Source of the DNA: Sulfurovum lithotrophicum
Lineage (GTDB): Bacteria > Campylobacterota > Campylobacteria > Campylobacterales > Sulfurovaceae
Reading direction: 5' to 3'
Length of the DNA: 64,000 nt
NCBI RefSeq assembly: GCF_000987835.1
Contig: NZ_CP011308.1
Location: forward strand, 1,302,001 to 1,366,000
Shown one piece after another: positions 54,597 through 64,000 of this stretch (within the stretch, counting starts at the first letter, position 1; every line of letters starts with the position of its first letter). The position numbers and the translations under genes are program-made. The notes beneath the pieces are model-generated. The model saw only the letters and a list, made by a program, of their open reading frames with translations, had not been told where the DNA came from and searched no databases.

Positions 54597-54963
54597 ATTC
54601 TTCCTTTAGTAAAATTAAAAATCAGGATTATTATAAATTTATTACCATTTAATCAGGCTGAATTTTCGTTAAATATTATAATTTTTATTTGAATATATTA
54701 TAATTTTAATCCCTTTCTACTCCTATGAGGTGATTGAGATTAATCTTAAAGATTCAAATATCAAAACGCATGTTCAGTATCATCTTGGACATACAGTCAT
54801 AATACTATTCATTTGCAAAGGTGCGTGGATTTAGCCTGGGTATCAAAAATACTGGATCGCAAAATTGAATGTTGCTATGCCCTCTGCATGCTCACCATAA
54901 TATTATATCGCAAGGTTACGACCCAAGGGCTGGGGGAATAATTCTCTCAGAATTGAAACAAGA
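54597..54963. other. AT-rich promoter region of the SQR-like gene with possible integrase fossil
   Basis: No intact gene. Close to the SQR start the minus strand has TATAAT-like boxes. On the plus strand broken text resembles ends of tyrosine recombinases (KTHVQYHLGHTVI; DLAWVSKILDRK), with stops and shifts between. Weak evidence. Confidence 0.35.
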
Positions 54964-54990
54964 TAGAGAGGGCTGCACCAGCCCTCTCTA
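54964..54990 (-). terminator. Strong hairpin after the IgGFc-binding-like lipoprotein gene
   Basis: Eleven-bp perfect stem TAGAGAGGGCT/AGCCCTCTCTA with loop GCACC, 8 bp after the stop codon at 54999. On the minus strand it is followed by TCTTGTTTC, a weak U-run; it probably ends the OMP1-lipoprotein operon. Confidence 0.65.
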
Positions 54991-54998
54991 CAATGCTA

Positions 54999-56333
<1,335 letters not shown>

Positions 56334-56346
56334 GCTTTATTCCTCC

Positions 56347-56958
56347 CTAAAATCTATAAGAGACACCAAGTGTCCACGCATTAGAATCTACATCTTCGAA
56401 TTGTGCTCTGTAGTCAAACCCTGTATCATCATACAAAGAGACATAATCTGCAAAGATAAGTACATTCTCCATCACTTCATACTGTGCACCAAGTCCCCAC
56501 TGGAATCCACTCTCATAGGCATCACCACTTTCAAGGTTTCCTAACTGCACACCACCGTAGCCAAGCAGTGCATAGATATCGAACTTTTCAGTTACCGGAT
56601 ACATCGGTTTCACATAAATTCCCCAGTAAGAAATATCATCTGCAGCATCACTGCTTGGATTTCCTGTATTTCCCGGATCATAATCGGTATTGAAACCAAA
56701 CGATGCTCTACCTTCCAATGCTATATATTGATTGTACTGGTATCCTGCCTGCAGCATCACCTGAGACGAAGTGAACTCTTCAGCACTCTGATCATCATGC
56801 AGTATTGTCCGTCCAAAGCCCAACCCTACATAAAATGCAGAGTTATCTACTGCCACTGGCACAACTACTGGTTCCTCTACAGGTGCAATATCCCCTCCCG
56901 CATATGCCAATCCACTCATTGCCATGATCGAGACCAAAGAAAGTGTTAATTTCTTCAT
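56347..56958 (-). CDS. Outer-membrane beta-barrel protein 1
   Basis: 203 aa with a signal peptide (KKLTLSLVSIMAMSGLAYA). Alternating amphipathic strands of an 8-stranded OmpA/OmpX-like barrel (FYVGLGFGRT, MLQAGYQYNQYIALEGRASFGF, IYVKPMYPVTEKFDIYALLGYG, FQWGLGAQYEVMENVLIFADY) end in SYRF with the terminal Phe required for BAM assembly. It is closely similar to the barrel at 61645-62256, identical over long stretches of the C-terminal half. First gene of the module; its promoter contains the tandem repeat at 57043-57064. Its role with the lipoprotein is unknown. Confidence 0.85.
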   Translation of the reverse strand: MKKLTLSLVSIMAMSGLAYAGGDIAPVEEPVVVPVAVDNSAFYVGLGFGRTILHDDQSAEEFTSSQVMLQAGYQYNQYIALEGRASFGFNTDYDPGNTGNPSSDAADDISYWGIYVKPMYPVTEKFDIYALLGYGGVQLGNLESGDAYESGFQWGLGAQYEVMENVLIFADYVSLYDDTGFDYRAQFEDVDSNAWTLGVSYRF

Positions 56959-57042
56959 TTTTTCTCCCTTTTTTAAAACTTTTTAATTTAGCTGGCTTTA
57001 TGTAAACTATACAGCCCACCATTTTTTATTTTATAATAAAAA

Positions 57043-57064
57043 TGTGCCAAAAATGTGCCAAAAT
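57043..57064. promoter_or_regulatory. Tandem 11-bp direct repeat in the divergent OMP1/kinase promoter
   Basis: TGTGCCAAAAA then TGTGCCAAAAT (exact 11-bp period), 84 bp before the OMP1 ATG and 33 bp before the histidine kinase ATG. Eleven-bp-spaced direct repeats are the usual binding form of OmpR/PhoB-type regulators. A near-identical pair lies at 62340-62361, 83 bp before OMP2. The regulator encoded at 58945-59640 is the obvious candidate. Confidence 0.7.
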
Positions 57065-57097
57065 GAGGTTTTTACATGATTTTAGATAAAATTTTTT

Positions 57098-58948
57098 ATG
57101 ATTTACAACTATTTAAAAAGTATTATCATTATTTTTATCCTATTGACCGGTTCAGCGTTATACGCTGAGACTGTAGATATCTCCAAAAATGAAAAAGTCT
57201 CTCTCCTGGAGCACAGCAGTATTTTTATAGGAAAAAAAGATCTTCCTCTCAAAACGATCATAAGAGAAAATAAATTCCAACCATTCCATGATGATTATCT
57301 GAATCTCGGTATCTCAAAGGGTTACATCTATATACATTTCAGGTTGCTAAACCCTACTGAAAAGCCCATCACTAAAGCACTCATAGCCCATTCACCTCTT
57401 TTGGAGAACATCACGCTCTATGTTCAGAATGACCTTGACAAAGGTCAGAGCAGAGGCATCATGCATCTGGACGATACACATATTACCATTCCATATTATT
57501 TCACTATTTCAATAGCCCCGCGGAGTACAAAAGATTACTACTTGAAAGTGCATTCTTCTATCAGAACCGTTGGTTTCTCACTCACCATAGATGACAAAGA
57601 AAAGTTTTTGGAACATGACCGTAAACTTCAGGCTGTTGACATGCTGTTCATTGGGATGGTCATGGCACTCATGTTCTACAGTTTTTTCCTCTCCTATTTC
57701 ATTAGTGACAGAAGCTACTTCTTCTATGGTTCATACCTTCTCATGCTGCTTTACCAGCAGTCAAGCTATCTGGGACTCATACAGCTCTATACACCAAAAT
57801 GGTTTATTGTCTTCGATACACATATGATCATTATGAAGATCAGCCTTCTTCTGATATCTGCAGCCCTGTTTGCCATATATTTCCTTGAAATAAAACGATA
57901 TCCATGGCTGCACAAGATCTATTTCCTTATTATTGGCATTTCGTTTATTCAGATCATGATTCTCGATCCGTACAAAGCATCTCACCTGCTTACAGCCATA
58001 CTGGTTTCAACCGTCTACATTTTCTTCAACCTCTATGCCGGGATTTATGTTTACAGAAGAGGCCTCAAACAGGCAAGGTTGTTCATTGTCGGTGTCGGTT
58101 TGGTCTCCCTCCTTTATATTGTCATGCTTCTCGATGTACTGGGCATGGTCTCACTGATGCGATATTTCAACAGTTTGCTGCTGTTTGGAACTGCTCTGGA
58201 AGCATTCATTCTCTCTCTTGCGTTTGCAGACAGATATCTGATCTTACAGGCAGCCAAAGAAAAAGCAGATACCCGTATACTGCTGGAATCAAAGAACAGA
58301 GCCTCGATAGTCGAGCAGGAAGTGCTAGAAAAGACGAAAGAGCTCAACCAGGCACTGGAGACAAAAGAACTTTTAATCAAAGAGATACACCATCGGGTCA
58401 AGAACAACCTTCAGCTTATCCTCTCCATCATCCGTCTACAGAATGATGAAATAGACGATATACAAGTTTCACAAAAACTCTCCGACCTTGAATCGCGCAT
58501 CAATGCTATTGCCACGACCTACTCGATGCTTTTGGAAAATGCAAGTCTTGAAGAGATCGATATGAAAATCTATTTGGACAACCTGCTTCTGGACATTTCC
58601 GAATACCATAACTACTTACATTACCGTATCGATATACATACCGATATCGATGCCGGCCTTCCCATAAAAGAGTCTGTCTATGTCGGTCTCATTGTCAACG
58701 AACTTGTTACCAACTCCTACAAATATGCTTTCCCTGACGGCAAAGGGTCTATCGATGTCAAGCTGCATGAAGAAAAAAACCATTATACTTTGATTGTTGA
58801 AGACAGTGGTGACGGATTTGAGCCCGATGCCAACAACAAAAGCCTGGGTCTCAAACTCATACATACCCTGGTCTACGACCAGCTGGGCGGGAACATGGAA
58901 CTGTTCACCAGCGATCATACCAAATACATTATAAAGTTCGCTATATGA
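57098..58948 (+). CDS. Sensor histidine kinase with 7TMR-DISM sensor
   Basis: 616 aa. Signal or first helix (LKSIIIIFILLTGSALYA), periplasmic 7TMR-DISM extracellular domain (residues 25-175), seven membrane helices (about 180-380), a short coiled coil (LLESKNRASIVEQEVLEKTKEL), the HisKA_2 phosphoacceptor IHHRVKNNLQLILSIIRLQ (His near 431), and an HATPase domain with NELVTNSYKYAF and DSGDGFEP. The 7TMR-DISM ectodomain is thought to bind carbohydrates or other small ligands. The kinase overlaps the response regulator by 4 bp. The signal is unknown. Confidence 0.9.
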   Translation: MIYNYLKSIIIIFILLTGSALYAETVDISKNEKVSLLEHSSIFIGKKDLPLKTIIRENKFQPFHDDYLNLGISKGYIYIHFRLLNPTEKPITKALIAHSPLLENITLYVQNDLDKGQSRGIMHLDDTHITIPYYFTISIAPRSTKDYYLKVHSSIRTVGFSLTIDDKEKFLEHDRKLQAVDMLFIGMVMALMFYSFFLSYFISDRSYFFYGSYLLMLLYQQSSYLGLIQLYTPKWFIVFDTHMIIMKISLLLISAALFAIYFLEIKRYPWLHKIYFLIIGISFIQIMILDPYKASHLLTAILVSTVYIFFNLYAGIYVYRRGLKQARLFIVGVGLVSLLYIVMLLDVLGMVSLMRYFNSLLLFGTALEAFILSLAFADRYLILQAAKEKADTRILLESKNRASIVEQEVLEKTKELNQALETKELLIKEIHHRVKNNLQLILSIIRLQNDEIDDIQVSQKLSDLESRINAIATTYSMLLENASLEEIDMKIYLDNLLLDISEYHNYLHYRIDIHTDIDAGLPIKESVYVGLIVNELVTNSYKYAFPDGKGSIDVKLHEEKNHYTLIVEDSGDGFEPDANNKSLGLKLIHTLVYDQLGGNMELFTSDHTKYIIKFAI

Positions 58949-59640
58949 CCACAATGAACGTACTGATAGTCGAAGATGAGAGCATTGTTGCAATGGAGAT
59001 AGAGAGCTATGTCAAAAAACTCGGCTATCATGTCGTAGACATCTGCTCCAACGCCGAAGACGCACTGGCCGTTGCGAGAGATGAAAGGATCGACATTGCC
59101 CTGATGGACATCTGTATCAAAGGTGACCTCGATGGTGTAGAAACCGCAGAGCTCATTAAAAAAGCCTATCCGAGAACAGAGATCATCTTCCTGACCGCAC
59201 ACACAGATGACTACAACGTTGACCGTGCTATCACACTCGATCCTGTCGCCTACCTTTCAAAACCGTTTAACCGTGAAGAGCTGCGTATCTTTTTGAAGAT
59301 CGCTACACAGAAAGTACAGGGGAAAACGTTTAATAAAAAAGATATTCCACATCATATCTATCTCGACGAGGAGTTCTGCTACGACACACGAAACACCATG
59401 CTCTTCTGCTGCGAAGAGCCTCTGCGTCTGACCAAAAAGGAAAGTGCCCTTATGGACATCCTCATCGCCAACAAGAACAAGGTCGTAGCCACCTACACGA
59501 TTGAAAATACCCTCTGGCCGGAGAAGGATACTACGCCCAATACACTCAGAACACTGGTAAGGAGGTTGCGGGAGAAGCTGAAATACAGGTTTGTGAAAAC
59601 GGTTAACGGGCAGGGATATATACTGACCATTAACCAGTAA
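58945..59640 (+). CDS. OmpR-family response regulator
   Basis: 231 aa. Receiver domain with VLIVEDE (acidic pair Glu10, Asp11), phosphoacceptor Asp55 in ALMDICIKG, TAH and LSKPF (Lys). C-terminal winged helix (RLTKKESALMDILIANKNKVV, TPNTLRTLVRRLREKLKY, VNGQGYIL) as in OmpR/PhoB. Partner of the kinase just upstream. Its likely sites are the direct repeats at 57043-57064 and 62340-62361, so it would regulate its own operon and both barrel-lipoprotein modules (inference). Confidence 0.9.
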   Translation: MTTMNVLIVEDESIVAMEIESYVKKLGYHVVDICSNAEDALAVARDERIDIALMDICIKGDLDGVETAELIKKAYPRTEIIFLTAHTDDYNVDRAITLDPVAYLSKPFNREELRIFLKIATQKVQGKTFNKKDIPHHIYLDEEFCYDTRNTMLFCCEEPLRLTKKESALMDILIANKNKVVATYTIENTLWPEKDTTPNTLRTLVRRLREKLKYRFVKTVNGQGYILTINQ

Positions 59641-59670
59641 AACGTTAATTACACTAATATCTTCTAACTA

Positions 59671-59699
59671 TGTATTCCCACGAAGATCGTGGGAATACA
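59671..59699. terminator. Strong hairpin between convergent regulator and lipoprotein 2 genes
   Basis: Thirteen-bp perfect stem TGTATTCCCACGA / TCGTGGGAATACA with a 3-nt loop AGA, between two convergent genes. It could stop transcription from both sides, though neither side has a clean T-run; it also looks like REP-type extragenic palindromes. Confidence 0.5.
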
Positions 59700-59727
59700 A
59701 GGGAAATACTATTGGCTCAATTTGCTA

Positions 59728-61638
59728 TCAATCTCCATTTTCTGTATCTTCATAACAAATATTGAGTTTAAACGACGTTTCATCATCCCTCCATCGCAAA
59801 AATTGAGCTGTTAATTGATAAGAACTGCCATCTGCATGTAATTCTGCACGTATAGACAGGTTTTTTGTTCCTATACGGGCATTTTCTAAAAAGTCATTAT
59901 ATCTTTGAATATTATAGCCATTAATAGCAGGCGTTTCAGCATAAAGAAGCTGGTTCCAATCACCTCCATTTGCAGTATAAAGATAGGCTGTTCCCGCACT
60001 ATAACTAAAATGGAATGTTGTGATTCTGGCTGTGAGATAAGCAATTTCTATGTTTCCTGGAAAAGAAAAATCAAATGTGACATTTCCAGGATCAGCAGGT
60101 GTCTCCGAATCACTATTGGTTGTTGTTGTAGCCCAATAATGAAATTCTGATTCTTCATATATATTAGCATTATCAGGGGTAACGGTCAGATATGGACTTG
60201 TTGGCTGCGCAGCTGGATCATTTATAATATATGAAAAATCATAATCAGAATCTTCAGCCTGGACAGTTATTGTTATATTGTCTTCGGATGTTGCTCCATC
60301 ATTATCTGTAACCCTTAAAGTGAATGTATGCTCATTCGCGTTTGTTCGATTAATTGATGGCGGAAGTTGAATAGTTGGTCCATTATCAATATGAGACATA
60401 TTTCCATCAGACCAAACAAACCATTCATAACTGACAATTGTTCCATCAGGATCGTTACTTTCTGATCCATCCAATATTAATGTCTCACAAATACTTATGT
60501 TGTGATCATCACCAGCCTTAGCTACGGGAGGTTCATTTTCAGGAATATACGGCTTACTCGTCGCCGGGTTGATACAGCGTACTTCAAGACCATATTCTCT
60601 TGGCAGTCCTGCGATCATATCCCCTTCACCATTACCCCAGAATACAAGACTTATATCTGGAGATCCATAGTCAGGATTTCTTGTCCAGTATGCCCATTCA
60701 TCAGGACTACTCAAACTACCATCCTCATAATTTCTATGCCCTCCTACTGTTTCAAAGTGCAGCGTCTCAGTATCTGCTCTCGTCAGTACCATATAATCCT
60801 GTGCCGATGGAACCACATAACCACACGGACAGACCTGTGTAGAGGAAACTTTATCTGTACTCTTCCACCCTACATATCTGAGAGAACCGTTATTGTCAAC
60901 ATCATATGCTACCCAGTCAGGAGCACGCTGTACATACCCAGATGCATGTGGAAATGTTCCTACAGTTTTTGCTTCACTTCCTATATCTTCAATTATAAAT
61001 TTACCATACCAGCTGTCACTGCTATTGGACTCAATTGTCGTTGCTTTTGTCATTGTAGTCTCTGAGTCTCTCTTTTCATGACCATCAGCAGCTCTACCCC
61101 ACTGATAGAGATCGCCGATTGCGTCACTGTCATTTTCATCATCCGCTACTTTATTTGCTCCAAGGTTTCTGTCCAGCCACTCCTGACCATTTGCAAGAGT
61201 AATCGTTCCGAACCCCGCTGTTTCCAGACAAGTCGGACCTTCAGGCTCAACCAGTGTCACTTGAGTATTATCGGTTGCGGTTGCCCCGTTATTGTCCGTT
61301 ACAACAAGCGTGACCGTATAGGTCCCTGCAGCCAGATCCTCAGTAGAAACATCCTCAGTCATTCCTGATCCGATGATAATATCCTGTATTTTCCATACAT
61401 AAGAGACGATTGTCCCGTCCGGATCATAACTCTCACTTCCATCTGCCGTCACGGTATCTCCGATTGTAACTTCACTTGGGATCACTTTTGCAACTGCTAC
61501 AGGAGGTATATTTTTTGCACTTCCGACAAGTTGTGTGTCGGATGATATACCTTCGGTTTCACATCCTGACAAACCAAGTACTACAGCACCAGATATGAGT
61601 GCGATTACTGTTTTTCTATTGATATATTTCATTTTCAT
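59728..61638 (-). CDS. Surface lipoprotein 2: PKD domains and a FISUMP-like centre
   Basis: 636 aa. Anchor: lipobox GLSGC, then CETEGISSDTQLVG, nearly the same as in lipoprotein 1. Residues 45-130 form a PKD domain (PPVAVAKVIPSEVTIGDTVT..GSESYDPDGTIVSYVW), residues 135-365 a FISUMP-like region (QEWLDRNLGANKV, DLYQWGRAADGHEKR, CPCGYVVPSAQDY), residues 375-470 a second PKD (NEPPVAKAGDD, GSESNDPDGTIVSYEW), then a beta-rich C-terminal part of unknown type. A surface or secreted recognition protein is likely; the ligand is unknown. It follows OMP2 by 6 bp. Confidence 0.8.
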   Translation of the reverse strand: MKMKYINRKTVIALISGAVVLGLSGCETEGISSDTQLVGSAKNIPPVAVAKVIPSEVTIGDTVTADGSESYDPDGTIVSYVWKIQDIIIGSGMTEDVSTEDLAAGTYTVTLVVTDNNGATATDNTQVTLVEPEGPTCLETAGFGTITLANGQEWLDRNLGANKVADDENDSDAIGDLYQWGRAADGHEKRDSETTMTKATTIESNSSDSWYGKFIIEDIGSEAKTVGTFPHASGYVQRAPDWVAYDVDNNGSLRYVGWKSTDKVSSTQVCPCGYVVPSAQDYMVLTRADTETLHFETVGGHRNYEDGSLSSPDEWAYWTRNPDYGSPDISLVFWGNGEGDMIAGLPREYGLEVRCINPATSKPYIPENEPPVAKAGDDHNISICETLILDGSESNDPDGTIVSYEWFVWSDGNMSHIDNGPTIQLPPSINRTNANEHTFTLRVTDNDGATSEDNITITVQAEDSDYDFSYIINDPAAQPTSPYLTVTPDNANIYEESEFHYWATTTTNSDSETPADPGNVTFDFSFPGNIEIAYLTARITTFHFSYSAGTAYLYTANGGDWNQLLYAETPAINGYNIQRYNDFLENARIGTKNLSIRAELHADGSSYQLTAQFLRWRDDETSFKLNICYEDTENGD

Positions 61639-61644
61639 TCCTCC

Positions 61645-62256
61645 TTAAAATCTATAAGAGACACCAACTGTCCAGTCTTCGGCATCCACATCTTCAAGCT
61701 GTGCTCTGTAGTCGAACCCTGTACCGTCGTACAGTCTGACATAATCAGCGAAGATCAGCACATTCTCCATCACTTCATACTGGGCACCAAGTCCCCACTG
61801 GAACCCGCTTTCGTATGCATCTCCGCTCTCGAGGTTCCCCAGCTGTACACCACCGTATCCAAGCAATGCATAGACATCAAAGACTTCAGTGACAGGGTAC
61901 ATCGGTTTGACGTAGATCCCCCAGCTTGAGATATCGTTATCGTACTCTCCGCCTGTATTGGTTGTCAGGCCCGGGTCATAGTCCGTATTGAACCCCAGCC
62001 ATGCACGTCCTTCGAATGCTACATACCTGTTATACTGATATCCTGCCTGGAACATAACCGTTGTGGAGCTTATCTCTTCTTCGGTCTGGTCATCATTGAT
62101 ATAGGCAGCACCCATACCGAGACCGATATAGAAGGCACCCTCATCTACAATAACCTGTACCGGTACCACTTCTTCCACAGGAGCGACATCGCCCCCAGCA
62201 TAAGCCATTCCGCCCAGTGACAGAATGGCCACAAAAGAAAGAACACTTTTCTTCAT
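61645..62256 (-). CDS. Outer-membrane beta-barrel protein 2
   Basis: 203 aa with signal peptide (KKSVLSFVAILSLGGMAYA) and an OmpA/OmpX-like barrel ending SYRF. Paralogue of the barrel at 56347-56958: same length, same order of strands, and an identical long block around GFQWGLGAQYEVMENVLIF. The two differ mainly in external-loop segments (TDYDPGLTTNTGGEYDND here). First gene of module 2. Its promoter carries the second direct-repeat site. Confidence 0.85.
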   Translation of the reverse strand: MKKSVLSFVAILSLGGMAYAGGDVAPVEEVVPVQVIVDEGAFYIGLGMGAAYINDDQTEEEISSTTVMFQAGYQYNRYVAFEGRAWLGFNTDYDPGLTTNTGGEYDNDISSWGIYVKPMYPVTEVFDVYALLGYGGVQLGNLESGDAYESGFQWGLGAQYEVMENVLIFADYVRLYDGTGFDYRAQLEDVDAEDWTVGVSYRF

Positions 62257-62642
62257 CTTTTCCCCTTTTCAAACTTCTTAATTATTAGCAGACAATATAT
62301 AAAATACTTAATCCACTTATAACAAGTATAGTGAAAAGATGTGCCAAAGGTGTGCCAAAATGAGTTTTTGTAGTTTTTTTGCAATATTTTTTAAATTTTA
62401 ATACCATATACTGCTTATTTCACTTTCGAGAAATGAACGGTCCATACCTTTATAGTCATAAGAACTTTTTTAATTCTTACCTGATGCGAAGGAAAAAAGG
62501 ATTTACCCAATTGAGATGGAGGTGAGTACCCAAAGAGAAGAAGTATACTACATAAAACTGATCATCAATAATGAAACTTTAAACTTAAAATAAGAAAGAA
62601 AAAACATCAACCCAAAATCATGAAAATAAATGAAACAAGTAA
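62257..62642. other. Intergenic promoter region of module 2, AT-rich
   Basis: 386 bp without a credible gene. It holds the OMP2 promoter with the direct repeat at 62340-62361. The remainder, up to the end of the PqiC-like gene, is AT-rich with no feature I can name. Confidence 0.5.
62340..62361. promoter_or_regulatory. Tandem 11-bp direct repeat in the OMP2 promoter
   Basis: TGTGCCAAAGG then TGTGCCAAAAT, the same 11-bp period and nearly the same bases as at 57043-57064; both are followed by GAG and a T-run. It ends 83 bp before the OMP2 ATG, about the same distance as at OMP1. Confidence 0.7.
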
Positions 62643-63206
62643 TTAGAACAACTTGATACCAAGTGCCACCTGCTCTTCAAGCTGATCGAATGCTTTGTCC
62701 ATAGCATCTACAATACTTGAAGCTTGGCTTCCCGAAGGTACGCTTGTACTGAAGAGTCTGGCCTTTCGTTTTCCTGTTCTCAGGTTTTCAAGCTGGATGG
62801 AAGCATCAAGGTAAACCCTGTTGCCCTGCGCAATGAAACGTGAGAGCTGTACTTTGACTCTGATTTTCGGCTGGGAACCGACACCCCATGGATAGCCATA
62901 GACTTCTGGCTGCTTGAACTTCTTCTGCAAATAGCTGATAAGCCTCTGTGTCAGCCCCTCATCGATATCTTCCGCCCAGCTTGCACCGCCCAGAAAAGAG
63001 ACCTGGCTGTTTGACTTGGCTACCGCTATCTCCCTTTTGAAGAGATATTTCGGCACAGTGACCTTCTCTACACCGATGACACCGTTGAAAGACTTATATG
63101 TCGTGGCGGGCTGTGGTGCCGTGGAGAGGATGTAGTAGCTGGAAGTACCGCAGCCTCCCAGAGTCAGCAGCAGTAACAGTGTTGAAATGGTCTTTGTTCT
63201 AAACAT
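62643..63206 (-). CDS. PqiC-like ABC-type transport auxiliary lipoprotein
   Basis: 187 aa. Lipobox LTLGGC (Cys19), then SSYYILSTAPQ, the family's opening, and the ABC_trans_aux/DUF330 domain (VIGVEKVTVPKYLFKREIAV, ASWAEDIDEGLTQRLISYL, LSRFIAQGNRVYLDASIQL). PqiC partners MCE proteins such as PqiB in lipid transport across the periplasm. It directly follows the MCE gene, touching it at 63206. Confidence 0.85.
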   Translation of the reverse strand: MFRTKTISTLLLLLTLGGCGTSSYYILSTAPQPATTYKSFNGVIGVEKVTVPKYLFKREIAVAKSNSQVSFLGGASWAEDIDEGLTQRLISYLQKKFKQPEVYGYPWGVGSQPKIRVKVQLSRFIAQGNRVYLDASIQLENLRTGKRKARLFSTSVPSGSQASSIVDAMDKAFDQLEEQVALGIKLF

Positions 63207-64000
63207 TATTTATCTCCGAAAATGAGTGAATTTGGTTTACGGTTAAGCATCTTGAGGAACTCCTGCATCTCTCTGGAAGTTTGTGAAACAACCTTCAGTG
63301 TCTCTGTAAGCTGACGGCTGAGCAGAGAATTGCTCCCATAACCCTTGACGACCTTTTTCGTTGTCTTCAGCGTACGTGTTAATTCTTTAAGTGCCTTATC
63401 AATCTCATCTGGCATAGAAGCGAAAGTTTTCTTGCTGGTAAGTGCATTAAGGTTCTTCACTGTCTTTTTCAACTCTTCAAGTACTACATTGGCGTTGGCA
63501 ACCGGCTTCTCGCTCTCTTTAACCACCTTGTTCAGCGAAGCAACAAGTTCTTCGATGGGCAACCTGTTGATCTTGTCCATGATCTTCGAGAGTCCGGCCA
63601 TCATATCACCATTCACGGATCGCACGGTTGGGATAAGGGCATAGTTTCCTGTTTTTTCTATGCTTTTGTTCCCGTCGTTATCTGTAAAAAGAAGATTGAC
63701 ATAGAGCCTTCCCGTAATGGGGTCTATAGTGTCGATACGTGCGCGCAGCCCCTCCTCTACCGCATGATAGAGATTTGCTTTCCCTGTATCGTTCGCATCG
63801 GAAAGGTCGTCGAAAACGGAGGTGTCTATCTCGGTGAGCACCGTACCGTTCATTTTGTGCGTCTTTTTGTCGTAAGAGAGCGTAATTTCCGAAACAGTAC
63901 CGATCCTGAAACCGTCATACTTTACAGGTGAGCCTATTTTCAGACTGGCGATGGAATCTTCCGTATGAAGCAAGAAGAAGCCGATCTCTTTTTTTTCATG
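63206..64000 (-). CDS. MCE (MlaD/PqiB)-family protein, 5' part beyond the window
   Basis: The frame is open to the right edge (264 codons seen) and reads FFLLHTEDSIASLKIGSPVKYDGFRIGTVSEI, the middle of an MCE domain, so the N-terminal membrane anchor is outside. The C-terminal half is a helical coiled-coil (KIMDKINRLPIEELVASLNK, ELTRTLKTTKKVVKG), as in single-MCE proteins. MCE proteins form hexameric rings that shuttle phospholipids between membranes. PqiC-like downstream gene supports this. Confidence 0.85.
   Translation of the reverse strand, partial: HEKKEIGFFLLHTEDSIASLKIGSPVKYDGFRIGTVSEITLSYDKKTHKMNGTVLTEIDTSVFDDLSDANDTGKANLYHAVEEGLRARIDTIDPITGRLYVNLLFTDNDGNKSIEKTGNYALIPTVRSVNGDMMAGLSKIMDKINRLPIEELVASLNKVVKESEKPVANANVVLEELKKTVKNLNALTSKKTFASMPDEIDKALKELTRTLKTTKKVVKGYGSNSLLSRQLTETLKVVSQTSREMQEFLKMLNRKPNSLIFGDK

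Overview
The window looks like chromosome from a Campylobacterota (Epsilonproteobacteria) bacterium, most like Sulfurovum or a close relative. The assignment is inferred from gene content and protein style, not from a marker gene: fused CcsBA cytochrome c maturation, OadGAB with PckA, a Tat-exported sulfide:quinone oxidoreductase-like flavoprotein, a polyferredoxin membrane protein, an epsilonproteobacterial MetF and a DksA/RlmH block. No rRNA, intact tRNA or CRISPR array is visible.

Layout. 1-3.2 kb: a thiol/redox-permease operon (CcdA-like, periplasmic FmdE-like, two small thioredoxins, COG0701 permease) behind a perfect 20-bp palindrome that overlaps a clear -35 box. 3.3-12 kb: a polyferredoxin, an AhpD-like protein, then a five-gene, almost gap-free efflux operon (TetR, TolC, adaptor, RND pump, DUF4395). 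12.2-16.6 kb: a repeat-containing lipoprotein and a mobile-element scar, where an intact IS21 lies between a 5'-truncated IS1380 transposase and a truncated integrase, with a tRNA-Val-like relic beyond. 16.9-43 kb: mostly housekeeping and energy genes (pckA, oadBAG, DEAD helicase, uppP, ABC exporter, serB, metF, thioredoxin, LpxH-like, argC, greA, surE, tcdA-like, ccsBA, Nfu, polA, uvrA).

44.2-46.3 kb: what reads as an eroded chromosomal integron. It has the C-terminus of an integron-type integrase on the minus strand, three attC-like sites and two plus-strand cassettes: an unknown 233-aa protein starting at TTG, and a RHH/RelE toxin-antitoxin pair with its own promoter. 46.3-54.6 kb: TSUP permease, CopD-like protein, dusB, LapA-like protein, DksA-type regulator, rlmH, an Aat-like transferase, a FAH-family protein, small membrane or secreted proteins and the SQR-like flavoprotein.

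55-62.4 kb is the most interesting part. A 7TMR-DISM histidine kinase and OmpR-type response regulator sit between two paralogous modules, each an outer-membrane beta-barrel gene followed by a surface lipoprotein gene. The barrels are close paralogues. The lipoproteins share an anchor but carry different ectodomains (IgGFc-binding-like behind a long polyproline stretch; PKD/FISUMP-like). Both barrel promoters carry the same tandem 11-bp direct repeat of TGTGCCAAA type, ending about 84 bp before the start codon. The copy by the first module also lies in the divergent promoter of the kinase/regulator pair. This suggests an autoregulated two-component circuit controlling both surface modules. The right edge enters an MCE/PqiB-PqiC lipid-transport operon.
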